DNA of 7,976 nucleotides from Lachnospiraceae bacterium (GTDB lineage Bacteria; Bacillota; Clostridia; Lachnospirales; Lachnospiraceae). The notes beneath the pieces were generated by a model. That model was not told the origin of the DNA. It saw nothing but the letters and a program-made list of their open reading frames with translations, and searched no databases. The stretch is from the NCBI GenBank assembly GCA_017961385.1, contig JAGCXJ010000068.1, positions 1 to 7,976 of the forward strand, in the 5' to 3' direction. Below, in pieces: positions 1 to 6,258 of the stretch (position 1 is its first letter; each line of letters starts with the position of its first letter). The translations under genes and the position numbers were made by a program.

Positions 1-2403
1 AAAGAGTATGTCATCACTACACCGAAGACTCCGCTTCCGTGGATCAACTACCTCGGTAACAACGGTTTCTTCTCACTTATATCCAACACATGCGGCGGAG
101 ATTCATTCTACAAGGATGCAAAGCTTTTAAGGATCACACGTTATCGTTATAACGGCGTACCCGCAGATTTTAACGGAAAGTATTTCTATATCAAGGACGG
201 AGATACCGTATGGAATCCCGGATGGCAGCCGACAAAGACTCAACTTGACGAGTATGAGTGCCGCCACGGTATCGGCTACAGCAAGTTCAAGCGTGTAAAG
301 AACGATGTTGAGGCAAATGTTCTTACATTCGTTCCCAACGAGGATACATGCGAACTCAGCCAGGTAAAGCTTACAAATAAGTCTTCACAGACAAAGCAGA
401 TCAAACTCTTCTCATATGTTGAGTGGTGTCTGTGGAACGCAGATGATGATTCAAGAAACTTCCAGCGTAACTTCTCTACAGGTGAAGTGGAGGTTATAGA
501 TTCTACTATCTATCACAAGACAGAATACAGAGAGCGTCGTAATCACTATGCCGTTTATTCTGTAAATACAAAGATTGATGGATTTGATACATCAAGAGAT
601 GCATTCCTTGGTGCTTATCATGACAACCGTGATCCCGAGGTAGTATGCGAAAAGGGCGAATGTACAGGTTCTATAGCACACGGATGGTCACCTGTTGCTG
701 TTCATCAGATCAACGTTACACTTAACCCCGGCGAAACAAAGTCATTTGTATTCGTACTCGGCTACTGCGAGAACCCTCAGGATGAAAAGTGGGAGTCAAA
801 GGGTATCATCAATAAGGCACCTGCAAAGAAGCTTCTTTCAAAGTATCAGACAGATGCCGATGTTGAAGCAGCTTTTGACAGACTTTGCACATACTGGAAC
901 GATCTGCTTTCTATCTACACTGTTAAGTCTGCAAATGACAAGGTTAACCGTATGGTCAACATCTGGAATCAGTATCAGTGCATGGTAACATTCAACATGT
1001 CACGTTCCGCTTCATACTATGAGTCAGGTATCGGACGTGGAATGGGATTCAGAGATTCCAACCAGGATCTGCTCGGATTTGTTCACCTTATCCCCGAAAG
1101 AGCAAGAGAGCGTATCATCGATATCGCTTCTACACAGTTCCAGGACGGTTCGGCTTATCACCAGTATCAGCCGCTTACTAAGAAGGGCAATTCCGATATC
1201 GGTTCAGGATTCAATGATGATCCGCTGTGGCTCATTGCAGGAACAAGCGCTTACATCCGTGAGACAGGAGATACATCGATCCTTAAGGAGATGGTTCCTT
1301 ACGACAACGACATGAGCGTTGCAACAACCATGATGGAGCATCTTAAGAGATCATTCGATTATATAGTAAATCACAAGGGTCCTCACAATCTTCCTCTTAT
1401 CGGTCGTGCAGACTGGAACGATTGTCTTAACCTTAACTGCTTCTCAGAGCATCCCGGTGAGTCATTCCAGTGCTTCGGACCTTCTGAAGGCCCTGTTGCA
1501 GAGTCAGTATTCATCGCAGGCATGTTTGTAAAATACGGTGAAGAGTATGCTCAGCTTGCAGAGCTTTTAGGCGATCAGGCAGAAGCTGACAGAGCACGCA
1601 AGGAAGTACAGATCATGTATGATGCTGTATTAAAGGACGGCTGGGACGGCGAATGGTTCGTAAGAGCATATGATGCATACAGCCACAAGATCGGTTCAAA
1701 GGAATGCGAGGAAGGCAAGATCTTCATCGAGTCAAACGGCTTCTGCTCGCTTGCAGGAATCGGTGTCAAGGAAGGCCTTGCCCAAAAGGCGCTTGATTCA
1801 GTTAAGAAGTATCTTGACTGCGAATACGGTGTAATGATCCTTCAGCCCGCTTATACGGTATATCATCTCGAACTCGGTGAGATCACATCTTACCCGCCGG
1901 GATACAAGGAGAATGCTGGTATCTTCTGTCATAACAATCCCTGGGTATCTATAGCTGAGACAGTTATAGGCCGCGGCGACAGAGCATTTGAGATCTACAA
2001 GAAGACATGTCCTGCATACACAGAGGAGATCTCAGAGATACACAAGACAGAGCCTTACGTATACTGCCAGATGGTAGCAGGTAACGATGCTTATCTTCCC
2101 GGTGAAGGAAAGAACTCATGGCTGACAGGTACGGCAGCATGGACATTCTGCAATATCTCTCAGTACATCCTGGGTGTTTATCCTACACACAAGGGACTTC
2201 AGGTTGATCCCTGCGTACCTTCAGACTTCGGTGATTACACTGTAACACGTAAGTACAGAGGCGCAACTTACAATATAAACGTTAAGACAAACGGATCACA
2301 GAAGGGAGTTAAGTCAATGACTGTCAACGGTCAGGCCGTTGAAGGAAATATAATTCCTTTCGTGGAAGGACAGACTGAATACAACGTTGAAGTTGTGATG
2401 TAA
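1..2403 (+). CDS. cbp: Cellobiose phosphorylase, GH94 (5' end cut by window)
   Basis: This cytoplasmic enzyme splits cellobiose with inorganic phosphate into alpha-glucose-1-phosphate and glucose, saving ATP during cellulose breakdown. The frame is open from base 1, giving 800 codons. From memory of clostridial homologues of about 811 residues, only about ten N-terminal residues are missing. Fragment residues 1 to about 270 form the N-terminal beta-sandwich; the (alpha/alpha)6 barrel and a C-terminal beta domain follow. The catalytic motif GRADWNDCLN has its general-acid Asp at fragment residue 474 (bases 1420-1422). His644 (FCHNN), Gln690 (CQMVAG) and Thr709-Gly710 (WLTGTA) match, in identity and spacing, the known phosphate-binding residues of the family. 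The length fits cellobiose phosphorylase rather than the longer cellodextrin phosphorylase. Lys is almost always AAG, ATA is rare and tandem TAATAA stops end the gene, suggesting strong expression. A hairpin terminator follows directly. An upstream transporter or operon cannot be seen. Confidence 0.95.
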   Translation, partial: KEYVITTPKTPLPWINYLGNNGFFSLISNTCGGDSFYKDAKLLRITRYRYNGVPADFNGKYFYIKDGDTVWNPGWQPTKTQLDEYECRHGIGYSKFKRVKNDVEANVLTFVPNEDTCELSQVKLTNKSSQTKQIKLFSYVEWCLWNADDDSRNFQRNFSTGEVEVIDSTIYHKTEYRERRNHYAVYSVNTKIDGFDTSRDAFLGAYHDNRDPEVVCEKGECTGSIAHGWSPVAVHQINVTLNPGETKSFVFVLGYCENPQDEKWESKGIINKAPAKKLLSKYQTDADVEAAFDRLCTYWNDLLSIYTVKSANDKVNRMVNIWNQYQCMVTFNMSRSASYYESGIGRGMGFRDSNQDLLGFVHLIPERARERIIDIASTQFQDGSAYHQYQPLTKKGNSDIGSGFNDDPLWLIAGTSAYIRETGDTSILKEMVPYDNDMSVATTMMEHLKRSFDYIVNHKGPHNLPLIGRADWNDCLNLNCFSEHPGESFQCFGPSEGPVAESVFIAGMFVKYGEEYAQLAELLGDQAEADRARKEVQIMYDAVLKDGWDGEWFVRAYDAYSHKIGSKECEEGKIFIESNGFCSLAGIGVKEGLAQKALDSVKKYLDCEYGVMILQPAYTVYHLELGEITSYPPGYKENAGIFCHNNPWVSIAETVIGRGDRAFEIYKKTCPAYTEEISEIHKTEPYVYCQMVAGNDAYLPGEGKNSWLTGTAAWTFCNISQYILGVYPTHKGLQVDPCVPSDFGDYTVTRKYRGATYNINVKTNGSQKGVKSMTVNGQAVEGNIIPFVEGQTEYNVEVVM

Positions 2404-2412
2404 TAAGAAAGC

Positions 2413-2442
2413 AAACACCTCCGGGATACCCGGAGGTGTTTT
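2413..2442. terminator. Bidirectional intrinsic terminator between convergent genes
   Basis: A perfect 13-bp stem (AAACACCTCCGGG at 2413-2425 with CCCGGAGGTGTTT at 2429-2441) closes a 3-base ATA loop and ends in a T run on the + strand. On the - strand the same stem is followed by a T-rich stretch (GCTTTCTTATTA). It sits 9 bases after the phosphorylase stop and 4 bases after the stop of the convergent - strand gene, so it probably ends both transcripts. Confidence 0.9.
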
Positions 2443-2445
2443 GCA

Positions 2446-3051
2446 TCATAACTTGGATCTTAGGTTTTCAACTATATGGTCTTTCATCACACTGTTGAGT
2501 TCTTCGGCAATCTCAATAAGTGATAAGATCTTTTCAGGTGTGCCTTTTTCAATATATATATCTGAAGCCATATAGTAGATGTTGCTGATATCGGCTTTTA
2601 GGCTTATGGCATATTCTGAAACAATAAGTGCGCTGTCATGATCGTTTAACTCAAAAAGCCTGTTTGCCCATGTGTTTAGTATCCTTACAAGCTGTGTGTA
2701 GTTTAAGTCGCACTGCTGAAGAAAAGGAAGATTGGCCGGACCGTACTTTAGCTTGAGATCGGTATTGGTAAGACCCGTGAAGTTAACGATTGATTCCTCA
2801 CAGAGTCTGGTTATATCCTTTATGCATTCTTTGATCAGATCGTCATCATCATATGCCTGAGTAGGAAGCTTACTTAGATCGATCTTTATATATTCAAGAT
2901 CGTCAAGAGGCTGCTTTCTTGTATTGTTTGCCTCGTTCTCGCGTTTGAAGTAATCCTGCATGATCTTGGCATGGCTTCTGTCGGCTTTTTTTCGATTGTG
3001 ATAAAATATCGCACAAAGTACAAGAAAGCTTGCAAAGAAGGGATATTTCAT
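2446..3051 (-). CDS. Membrane-anchored hypothetical protein with TPR-like helical C-terminal half
   Basis: I do not recognise a named family for this 201-residue protein, although similar uncharacterised proteins seem familiar from Lachnospiraceae. Residues 3-17 are a short hydrophobic segment followed by RKK, so by the positive-inside rule it is a single N-terminal anchor with the rest in the cytoplasm. Residues 25-45 are charged and probably helical, and 46-70 form an acidic linker ending in DDDD. Residues 71-200 are predicted all-helical. A distinctive block, FTGLTNTDLKLKYG then WANRLFE (91-134), precedes helix pairs with TPR-like spacing (about 135-165 and 170-200), including ALIVSEYAISLKADISNIYY. 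The start is supported by GAAAGGAA at 3058-3065, six bases before the ATG. It converges on the phosphorylase gene and diverges from the miniprotein gene. No catalytic motif is visible; a protein-interaction role is an inference only. Confidence 0.8.
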   Translation of the reverse strand: MKYPFFASFLVLCAIFYHNRKKADRSHAKIMQDYFKRENEANNTRKQPLDDLEYIKIDLSKLPTQAYDDDDLIKECIKDITRLCEESIVNFTGLTNTDLKLKYGPANLPFLQQCDLNYTQLVRILNTWANRLFELNDHDSALIVSEYAISLKADISNIYYMASDIYIEKGTPEKILSLIEIAEELNSVMKDHIVENLRSKL

Positions 3052-3058
3052 ATATAAT
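3030..3058 (+). promoter_or_regulatory. Sigma-A-type promoter for the miniprotein-VanW unit
   Basis: TTGCAA at 3030-3035 and a perfect TATAAT at 3053-3058 are separated by 17 bases, close to the housekeeping consensus. A start near 3065 would give a leader of about 43 bases before ATG 3108. The -35 lies inside the first codons of the divergent - strand gene and the -10 falls between that gene's Shine-Dalgarno site and its ATG. Predicted from sequence only. Confidence 0.55.
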
Positions 3059-3107
3059 TCCTTTCGTAATATATATGTGTATTTTGCATAAAGGCGGAAA
3101 TAAAAAT

Positions 3108-3215
3108 ATGTTTAATATGAACAATAAAAAAACAAAAAAGATCGTATCGTCCATAATCATTATAATACTTGTATTGGCGATGATATTACCCCTGTTAATA
3201 TCTGCTCTTGTATAA
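3108..3215 (+). CDS. 35-residue single-pass membrane miniprotein
   Basis: The protein has a basic head (MFNMNNKKTKK) followed by one hydrophobic helix (residues 12-35) that ends at the C-terminus. This predicts an inner-membrane protein with its N-terminus in the cytoplasm and almost nothing outside. The start at 3108 is chosen because AAAGGCGG (3090-3097) lies ten bases upstream; a second ATG at 3117 would give 32 residues. An upstream in-frame extension to about 3030 crosses the promoter and Shine-Dalgarno site and is not credible. Head, length and layout resemble the Listeria miniprotein Prli42 (a stressosome anchor), but this is a resemblance of form recalled from memory and no stressosome gene is in view. 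The VanW gene follows after 37 bases with no terminator, so the two are probably co-transcribed. It is low-complexity hydrophobic sequence, so homology would be hard to prove by alignment alone. Confidence 0.72.
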   Translation: MFNMNNKKTKKIVSSIIIIILVLAMILPLLISALV

Positions 3216-3252
3216 TTTATCATATTTTAGGATAAAACGGAATTGAGTTGCG

Positions 3253-4728
3253 ATGAAAAGGCTAAAAGTACTCTTTTTGGCTGTTATTTTGTGTACTTTG
3301 GTTACTGTATTTAACGTAAAGTCACAGGCAGCCGTAATACAGAAAGGCATATATATAGATAATACTGACGTATCCGGCATGACACAGGATGAGGTCAGGA
3401 GCATGGTCGAGTCAAGAGTTGCTGACAGGTATGACGCATGCCTTACTCTCACAAGTCCCACGGGATTTGAAGTAAAGGTCCATCCTGCCGAGCTTGGCAT
3501 GACATGGTCAAATACAGACGTGGCAAAGCAGGCAGCTTCCTATGGAAGCAAGGGAAATATCCTGGAAAGATACAAGGTAGCAAAGGATCTGCAAAGAAAC
3601 AATGTCAGATACAATATAGAACTTAACTTTGACAGAGACAAGCTTAATGCGATAATTCAGGACAATCTCGAGAATTTTAATCAGGAAGCCGTTGACTGCG
3701 AGATGACCAAGTCAGATCAGGGGATCATGATAAAGCAAGGAACTCCCGGTATCGTAGTAGACGAACAGGCAGCCCTTAATGATGCCATTAACTTCCTTAC
3801 TTCTGAATGGGACGGCAAGGATGCTGTCATAGAGCTTACTTCCCAGGTGGATGAGCCGAAGGGAAGTGTTGAAGGCCTAACACAGATAACAGATATCATA
3901 GGTTCATTTACGACCGAGTATAAAAAAAGCGGAGCGGCAAGAAGCAGCAACGTTGCAAACGGATGCCGCCTGATAAACGGTTCAACGGTTTATCCGGGTG
4001 AACAGTTTTCCGTACTTGAGCATATCGCACCGTTTACTACGCAAAACGGCTATCAGCTTGCGGGTTCATACATGAACGGACTTGTTGTCGATACACTCGG
4101 CGGCGGTATATGCCAGGTTTCATCGACACTGTACAATGCAGTATTAAGAGCCGAGCTTCAGGTTGATGTAAGACAGAATCATTCAATGATAGTTGATTAT
4201 GTCTCTCCTTCCGGAGATGCTGCCATAGCGGAATCATCCGGCAAGGATTTCAAGTTTACCAACGACAAGGACTTCCCTATTTATATAGAGGGATATGTTA
4301 CAGAAGACAAAGAGATAACATTCAATATATACGGTATAGAGAAAAGACCCGCAAACAGACAGGTATCATTTGAGAGCGAGGTTTTGGAGAGAACGGTTGC
4401 CGATTACGAGAGCATAGTCCCGGATGCCGGCAAGCCCATAGGATATACATCATATACTTCGTCACATGCAGGAATAAAGGCCAGATATATCAAGGTCGTT
4501 ACGGTTGACGGCGTTGAACAGAGCAGGGAAGTCATAAACAACAGCTCTTACAAGATGGTTCCAAGGACTCTGGTGGTAGGTGTAGGCACATCAGATCCCA
4601 ATGCATACAATGCCATGATGGAGGCTGTAGCTTCCGGAAGCATAGATCAGGCAAGAGCCACGGCAGGGGCACTTGCTGCTCAGCTTGCAGCCCAGCCGGT
4701 CAGTGAAGAGCCTGCAGGAGATCCTTAA
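3253..4728 (+). CDS. Secreted VanW-family protein (signal peptide, PG_binding_4, VanW, G5-like)
   Basis: This 491-residue exported protein is probably attached to peptidoglycan. A signal peptide is clear: basic KRLK, hydrophobic core 6-20, likely cleavage after SQA at residue 26. Residues about 27-200 contain YoaR-type putative peptidoglycan-binding sequence (GIYIDNTDVSGMTQDE; TPGIVVDEQAAL). Residues about 228-362 are the VanW domain, with the hallmark GGGICQVSSTLYNAVL (283-298, Cys287) and QNHSMIVDYV (308-317). Residues about 366-443 resemble a G5 domain (VTVDGVEQSREVINNSSYK). An Ala-rich tail of about 40 residues follows, with no sortase signal. VanW is named after a vancomycin-resistance cluster gene, but its biochemical role is unknown and this context does not indicate resistance. 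The Shine-Dalgarno site is weak (CGGAA, about 11 bases before ATG). The preceding miniprotein and following AIR-related gene probably share the transcript. Confidence 0.92.
   Translation: MKRLKVLFLAVILCTLVTVFNVKSQAAVIQKGIYIDNTDVSGMTQDEVRSMVESRVADRYDACLTLTSPTGFEVKVHPAELGMTWSNTDVAKQAASYGSKGNILERYKVAKDLQRNNVRYNIELNFDRDKLNAIIQDNLENFNQEAVDCEMTKSDQGIMIKQGTPGIVVDEQAALNDAINFLTSEWDGKDAVIELTSQVDEPKGSVEGLTQITDIIGSFTTEYKKSGAARSSNVANGCRLINGSTVYPGEQFSVLEHIAPFTTQNGYQLAGSYMNGLVVDTLGGGICQVSSTLYNAVLRAELQVDVRQNHSMIVDYVSPSGDAAIAESSGKDFKFTNDKDFPIYIEGYVTEDKEITFNIYGIEKRPANRQVSFESEVLERTVADYESIVPDAGKPIGYTSYTSSHAGIKARYIKVVTVDGVEQSREVINNSSYKMVPRTLVVGVGTSDPNAYNAMMEAVASGSIDQARATAGALAAQLAAQPVSEEPAGDP
4716..4721 (+). promoter_or_regulatory. 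Ribosome binding site fixing the GTG start at 4730
   Basis: AGGAGA lies inside the last codons of the VanW gene, eight bases before GTG 4730. It selects this GTG over an in-frame TTG at 4673, which has no comparable site and would add 19 residues overlapping VanW coding sequence. The VanW stop TAA (4726-4728) lies between site and start, so terminating ribosomes could reinitiate here. Confidence 0.8.
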
Positions 4729-4729
4729 C

Positions 4730-5695
4730 GTGAGAAATATCGGCAAGATAAGTGAAACGGTCCTTGATCGTTCCGTTACAAAGATAATAAAGAATCATAA
4801 AGTGGATATAAAAGGTGCAGCTAAGGGGTTAGACTGCGCCTTTTTTTCTGATATGGCAGTTTCGACCGGGTATGTTGCCTTTGCGGATGATGATGCAGGC
4901 TCGCATGCTGTAATAAATGCATGCAATAATCTGTGGGCTTCTTTTGTTAAGCCTGAATATATCAGCCTGGCTATATCAATGCCTGATTCCTACAGAGAGA
5001 TAAGACTAAAGGAGATCATGAAGCAGATATGCGAAACTGCACATGAGCTGGATGTAAGGATCATGGGCGGACATACCGAGTATGTAAAGGGACTTGCTGA
5101 GCCGATAATAAGCGTTACGGCATTCGGAAATACTTTAAGGGCACTGCCTGAATCCGAAAAAGCAAAGGAAGCCGATATTGTAATGACCAAATGGATAGGC
5201 CTCATGGGAACGTCTGTCATATCTAAGAAAAAAAGAGATGATCTGATAACAAGGCTTCCGGCATACTATGTTGATGATGCCTTTAGACTTGGTCAGTTTG
5301 TGAGCGTTGCCGATGAAGCTTTTCTTGCTTTTAAGTCTGATAAGACATATGCCATGCATGACGTTTCAGGCGGCGGGATATTTGCTGCCTTGTGGGAGCT
5401 GTGCGAGGATCTGAAATCAGGATGCAGGGTTGAACTTAATAGGATCCCCGTAAGACAGGAGACTATCGAAGTCTGCGAGTTTTTTGATATCAATCCTTAC
5501 TCATTGAGAGGAGACGGAGCTCTTTTGATAGTAACCGATGATTCGCAGATGTTGACAAAAGCGCTTACTGAGAAAGGTATACTCGCGACAGTCATAGGTA
5601 GGACTACACAGTGTATCGACAGAGTCATCCTGAGAGATGATGAGACCAGGTTTCTGGAATCCTCAAACACTGACGAGCTCATAAAAGTATTGTGA
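4730..5695 (+). CDS. AIR synthase-related protein (PurM/HypE/ThiL superfamily), substrate unknown
   Basis: The protein has 321 residues from GTG 4730, about the length of HypE. Superfamily marks run in order: GLDCA (33-37), where metal and ATP bind in relatives; the N-rich segment VINACNNLWAS (61-71); GGHTE (113-117), as in HypE-like proteins; HDVSGGG (210-216); and GDGALLIV (261-268). Such proteins bind ATP in a dimer cleft and activate an amide, acyl or thiocarboxylate group. It lacks the C-terminal PRIC tail with the cysteine that carries the carbamoyl group in true HypE, and no hyp, pur, thi or selD gene is nearby, so it should not be named HypE. Position 214 is Gly where HypE usually has Arg (HDxTRGG). 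It starts one base after the VanW stop, implying translational coupling. A terminator-like hairpin sits within its first 40 codons. No terminator follows, so readthrough into the Lrp gene is possible. Confidence 0.85.
   Translation: MRNIGKISETVLDRSVTKIIKNHKVDIKGAAKGLDCAFFSDMAVSTGYVAFADDDAGSHAVINACNNLWASFVKPEYISLAISMPDSYREIRLKEIMKQICETAHELDVRIMGGHTEYVKGLAEPIISVTAFGNTLRALPESEKAKEADIVMTKWIGLMGTSVISKKKRDDLITRLPAYYVDDAFRLGQFVSVADEAFLAFKSDKTYAMHDVSGGGIFAALWELCEDLKSGCRVELNRIPVRQETIEVCEFFDINPYSLRGDGALLIVTDDSQMLTKALTEKGILATVIGRTTQCIDRVILRDDETRFLESSNTDELIKVL
4810..4847 (+). terminator. Intragenic terminator-like hairpin with T7 tract (possible attenuator)
   Basis: AAAAGGTGCAG (4810-4820) pairs with CTGCGCCTTTT (4834-4844), with one U-G wobble. 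CTAA (4821-4824) extends the stem by pairing with TTAG (4829-4832), leaving a single bulged A (4833) and a GGGG loop. Seven T (4841-4847) follow. The shape is that of an intrinsic terminator, yet it lies at codons 27-40 of the AIR-related gene, including the conserved DCA motif. Active translation would mask it; failed initiation at GTG 4730 could let it stop transcription. It may be chance, because the amino acids here are constrained. Confidence 0.4.
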
Positions 5696-5721
5696 CATAT
5701 ACAGCATATATATGGTATACT
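5692..5721 (+). promoter_or_regulatory. Extended -10 promoter for the Lrp-aminotransferase operon
   Basis: GTGACA (5692-5697) and TATACT (5716-5721) are 18 bases apart, and TGG directly before the -10 gives an extended -10 element. Transcription would start near 5728, leaving a leader of about 48 bases before ATG 5776. The -35 overlaps the stop codon of the preceding gene. Confidence 0.55.
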
Positions 5722-5723
5722 AT

Positions 5724-5737
5724 CTGTTAATTGACAG
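5724..5737. repeat. Imperfect inverted repeat at the predicted transcription start (candidate operator)
   Basis: CTGTTAATTGACAG is a 14-base near-palindrome with 7-base arms and one mismatched pair. It lies just after the predicted -10 box of the Lrp-family gene, where a self-regulator could bind. Lrp/AsnC sites are typically degenerate AT-centred palindromes, so this fits, but a single short copy can occur by chance. Confidence 0.3.
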
Positions 5738-5763
5738 AGACTGTATTAAGAAATAAAAAGAAC

Positions 5764-5769
5764 AGGAGG
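5764..5769 (+). promoter_or_regulatory. Consensus ribosome binding site for the Lrp gene
   Basis: AGGAGG lies six bases before ATG 5776 and decides this start over an in-frame TTG at 5731. The TTG would add 15 residues of unlikely basic sequence and sits only about three bases after the predicted transcription start. Confidence 0.85.
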
Positions 5770-5775
5770 TTCGAC

Positions 5776-6258
5776 ATGAGAGAACAGATTCTTCGTATTA
5801 TAGAAAAAAACAGCAAGATCGGGATAGATGAACTGGCGGTTAGACTCGGCGCGTCAGAGATTGATGTGGCCAATGAGCTTAAAGCACTTGAAGAGGAAGG
5901 CATCATATGCGGATATCATACGATGATCGACTGGGAAAAGACGAGCCTTGAAAAGGTTTCCGCTCTTATTGAAGTAAAGGTCACTCCTCAGAGAGGACAG
6001 GGTTTTGATCATATGGCTGAGAGGATATATCAGTATCCTGAGGTAAATGCTGTATATCTGATATCGGGCGGATATGATCTTTTAGTCAACCTTGAGGGAA
6101 AATCGATAAAGGAAGTTGCAAGCTTTGTTTCAGACAAGCTTTCAACCCTTGACAATGTTTTAAGCACTTCAACACATTTCATACTTAAGAAATACAAAGA
6201 TCACGGCACAATCCTAGGTGCTAGACATACAGACGAAAGAGAGATGATCATGCCATGA
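5776..6258 (+). CDS. alaR: Lrp/AsnC-family transcriptional regulator, AlaR-like
   Basis: This 160-residue cytoplasmic DNA-binding protein has the usual family length. Residues 1-50 form the winged helix-turn-helix: MREQILRIIEKNSKIGIDEL, then a turn and the recognition helix around ASEIDVANELKALEEEGII. After a linker (YHTMIDWEKTS), residues about 60-140 form the RAM effector domain, with the signature SGGYDLLV (97-104) at the ligand-binding turn. The start is fixed by AGGAGG six bases upstream. The stop overlaps the aminotransferase start as ATGA, so the two are translated together. In B. subtilis, an Lrp-type gene next to an aminotransferase of this kind (alaR-alaT, formerly yugG-yugH) controls alanine transamination; the same role is inferred here from order and family. 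A near-palindrome at its predicted promoter (5724-5737) suggests self-control. The effector (alanine or another amino acid) cannot be read from sequence. Confidence 0.85.
   Translation: MREQILRIIEKNSKIGIDELAVRLGASEIDVANELKALEEEGIICGYHTMIDWEKTSLEKVSALIEVKVTPQRGQGFDHMAERIYQYPEVNAVYLISGGYDLLVNLEGKSIKEVASFVSDKLSTLDNVLSTSTHFILKKYKDHGTILGARHTDEREMIMP

Noticed and set aside
3030..3107. N-terminal extension of the miniprotein to 61 residues
   Set aside because: The extension runs through the predicted -35, -10 and Shine-Dalgarno site; ATG 3108 is well placed after AAAGGCGG.
3211..3216. TATAAT overlapping the miniprotein stop, as a private promoter for VanW
   Set aside because: No acceptable -35 at 16-18 bases and no extended -10 (TG directly abuts the box); the 3030-3058 promoter with a 37-base gene gap explains expression.
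3195..3500. Antisense open frame opposite the VanW signal peptide region
   Set aside because: It overlaps a confident gene on the other strand and has no family resemblance or ribosome site; a shadow frame.
3253..4728. Vancomycin-resistance gene call from the VanW name
   Set aside because: VanW domains are common in Clostridia outside resistance clusters, and no vanH, vanA/B, vanX, vanR or vanS gene is present.
4673..4729. Longer AIR-related protein starting at TTG 4673
   Set aside because: It overlaps the VanW coding end, has no ribosome site and adds residues unlike the superfamily; GTG 4730 has a good AGGAG.
4730..5695. Calling this gene hypE, thiL or selD
   Set aside because: It has no C-terminal PRIC cysteine tail, no catalytic Cys/Sec motif of SelD and no matching pathway neighbours; the superfamily name is the safe limit.
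5731..5759. TTGACA followed 17 bases later by TAAAAA as a second promoter
   Set aside because: The -10 is poor and transcription would start at or past the Shine-Dalgarno site at 5764-5769. The GTGACA/TGGTATACT pair upstream is better placed.
5731..5775. In-frame TTG start for the Lrp gene, adding 15 residues
   Set aside because: AGGAGG lies six bases before ATG 5776; the TTG sits almost at the predicted transcription start with no ribosome site, and the extra residues do not fit the family.
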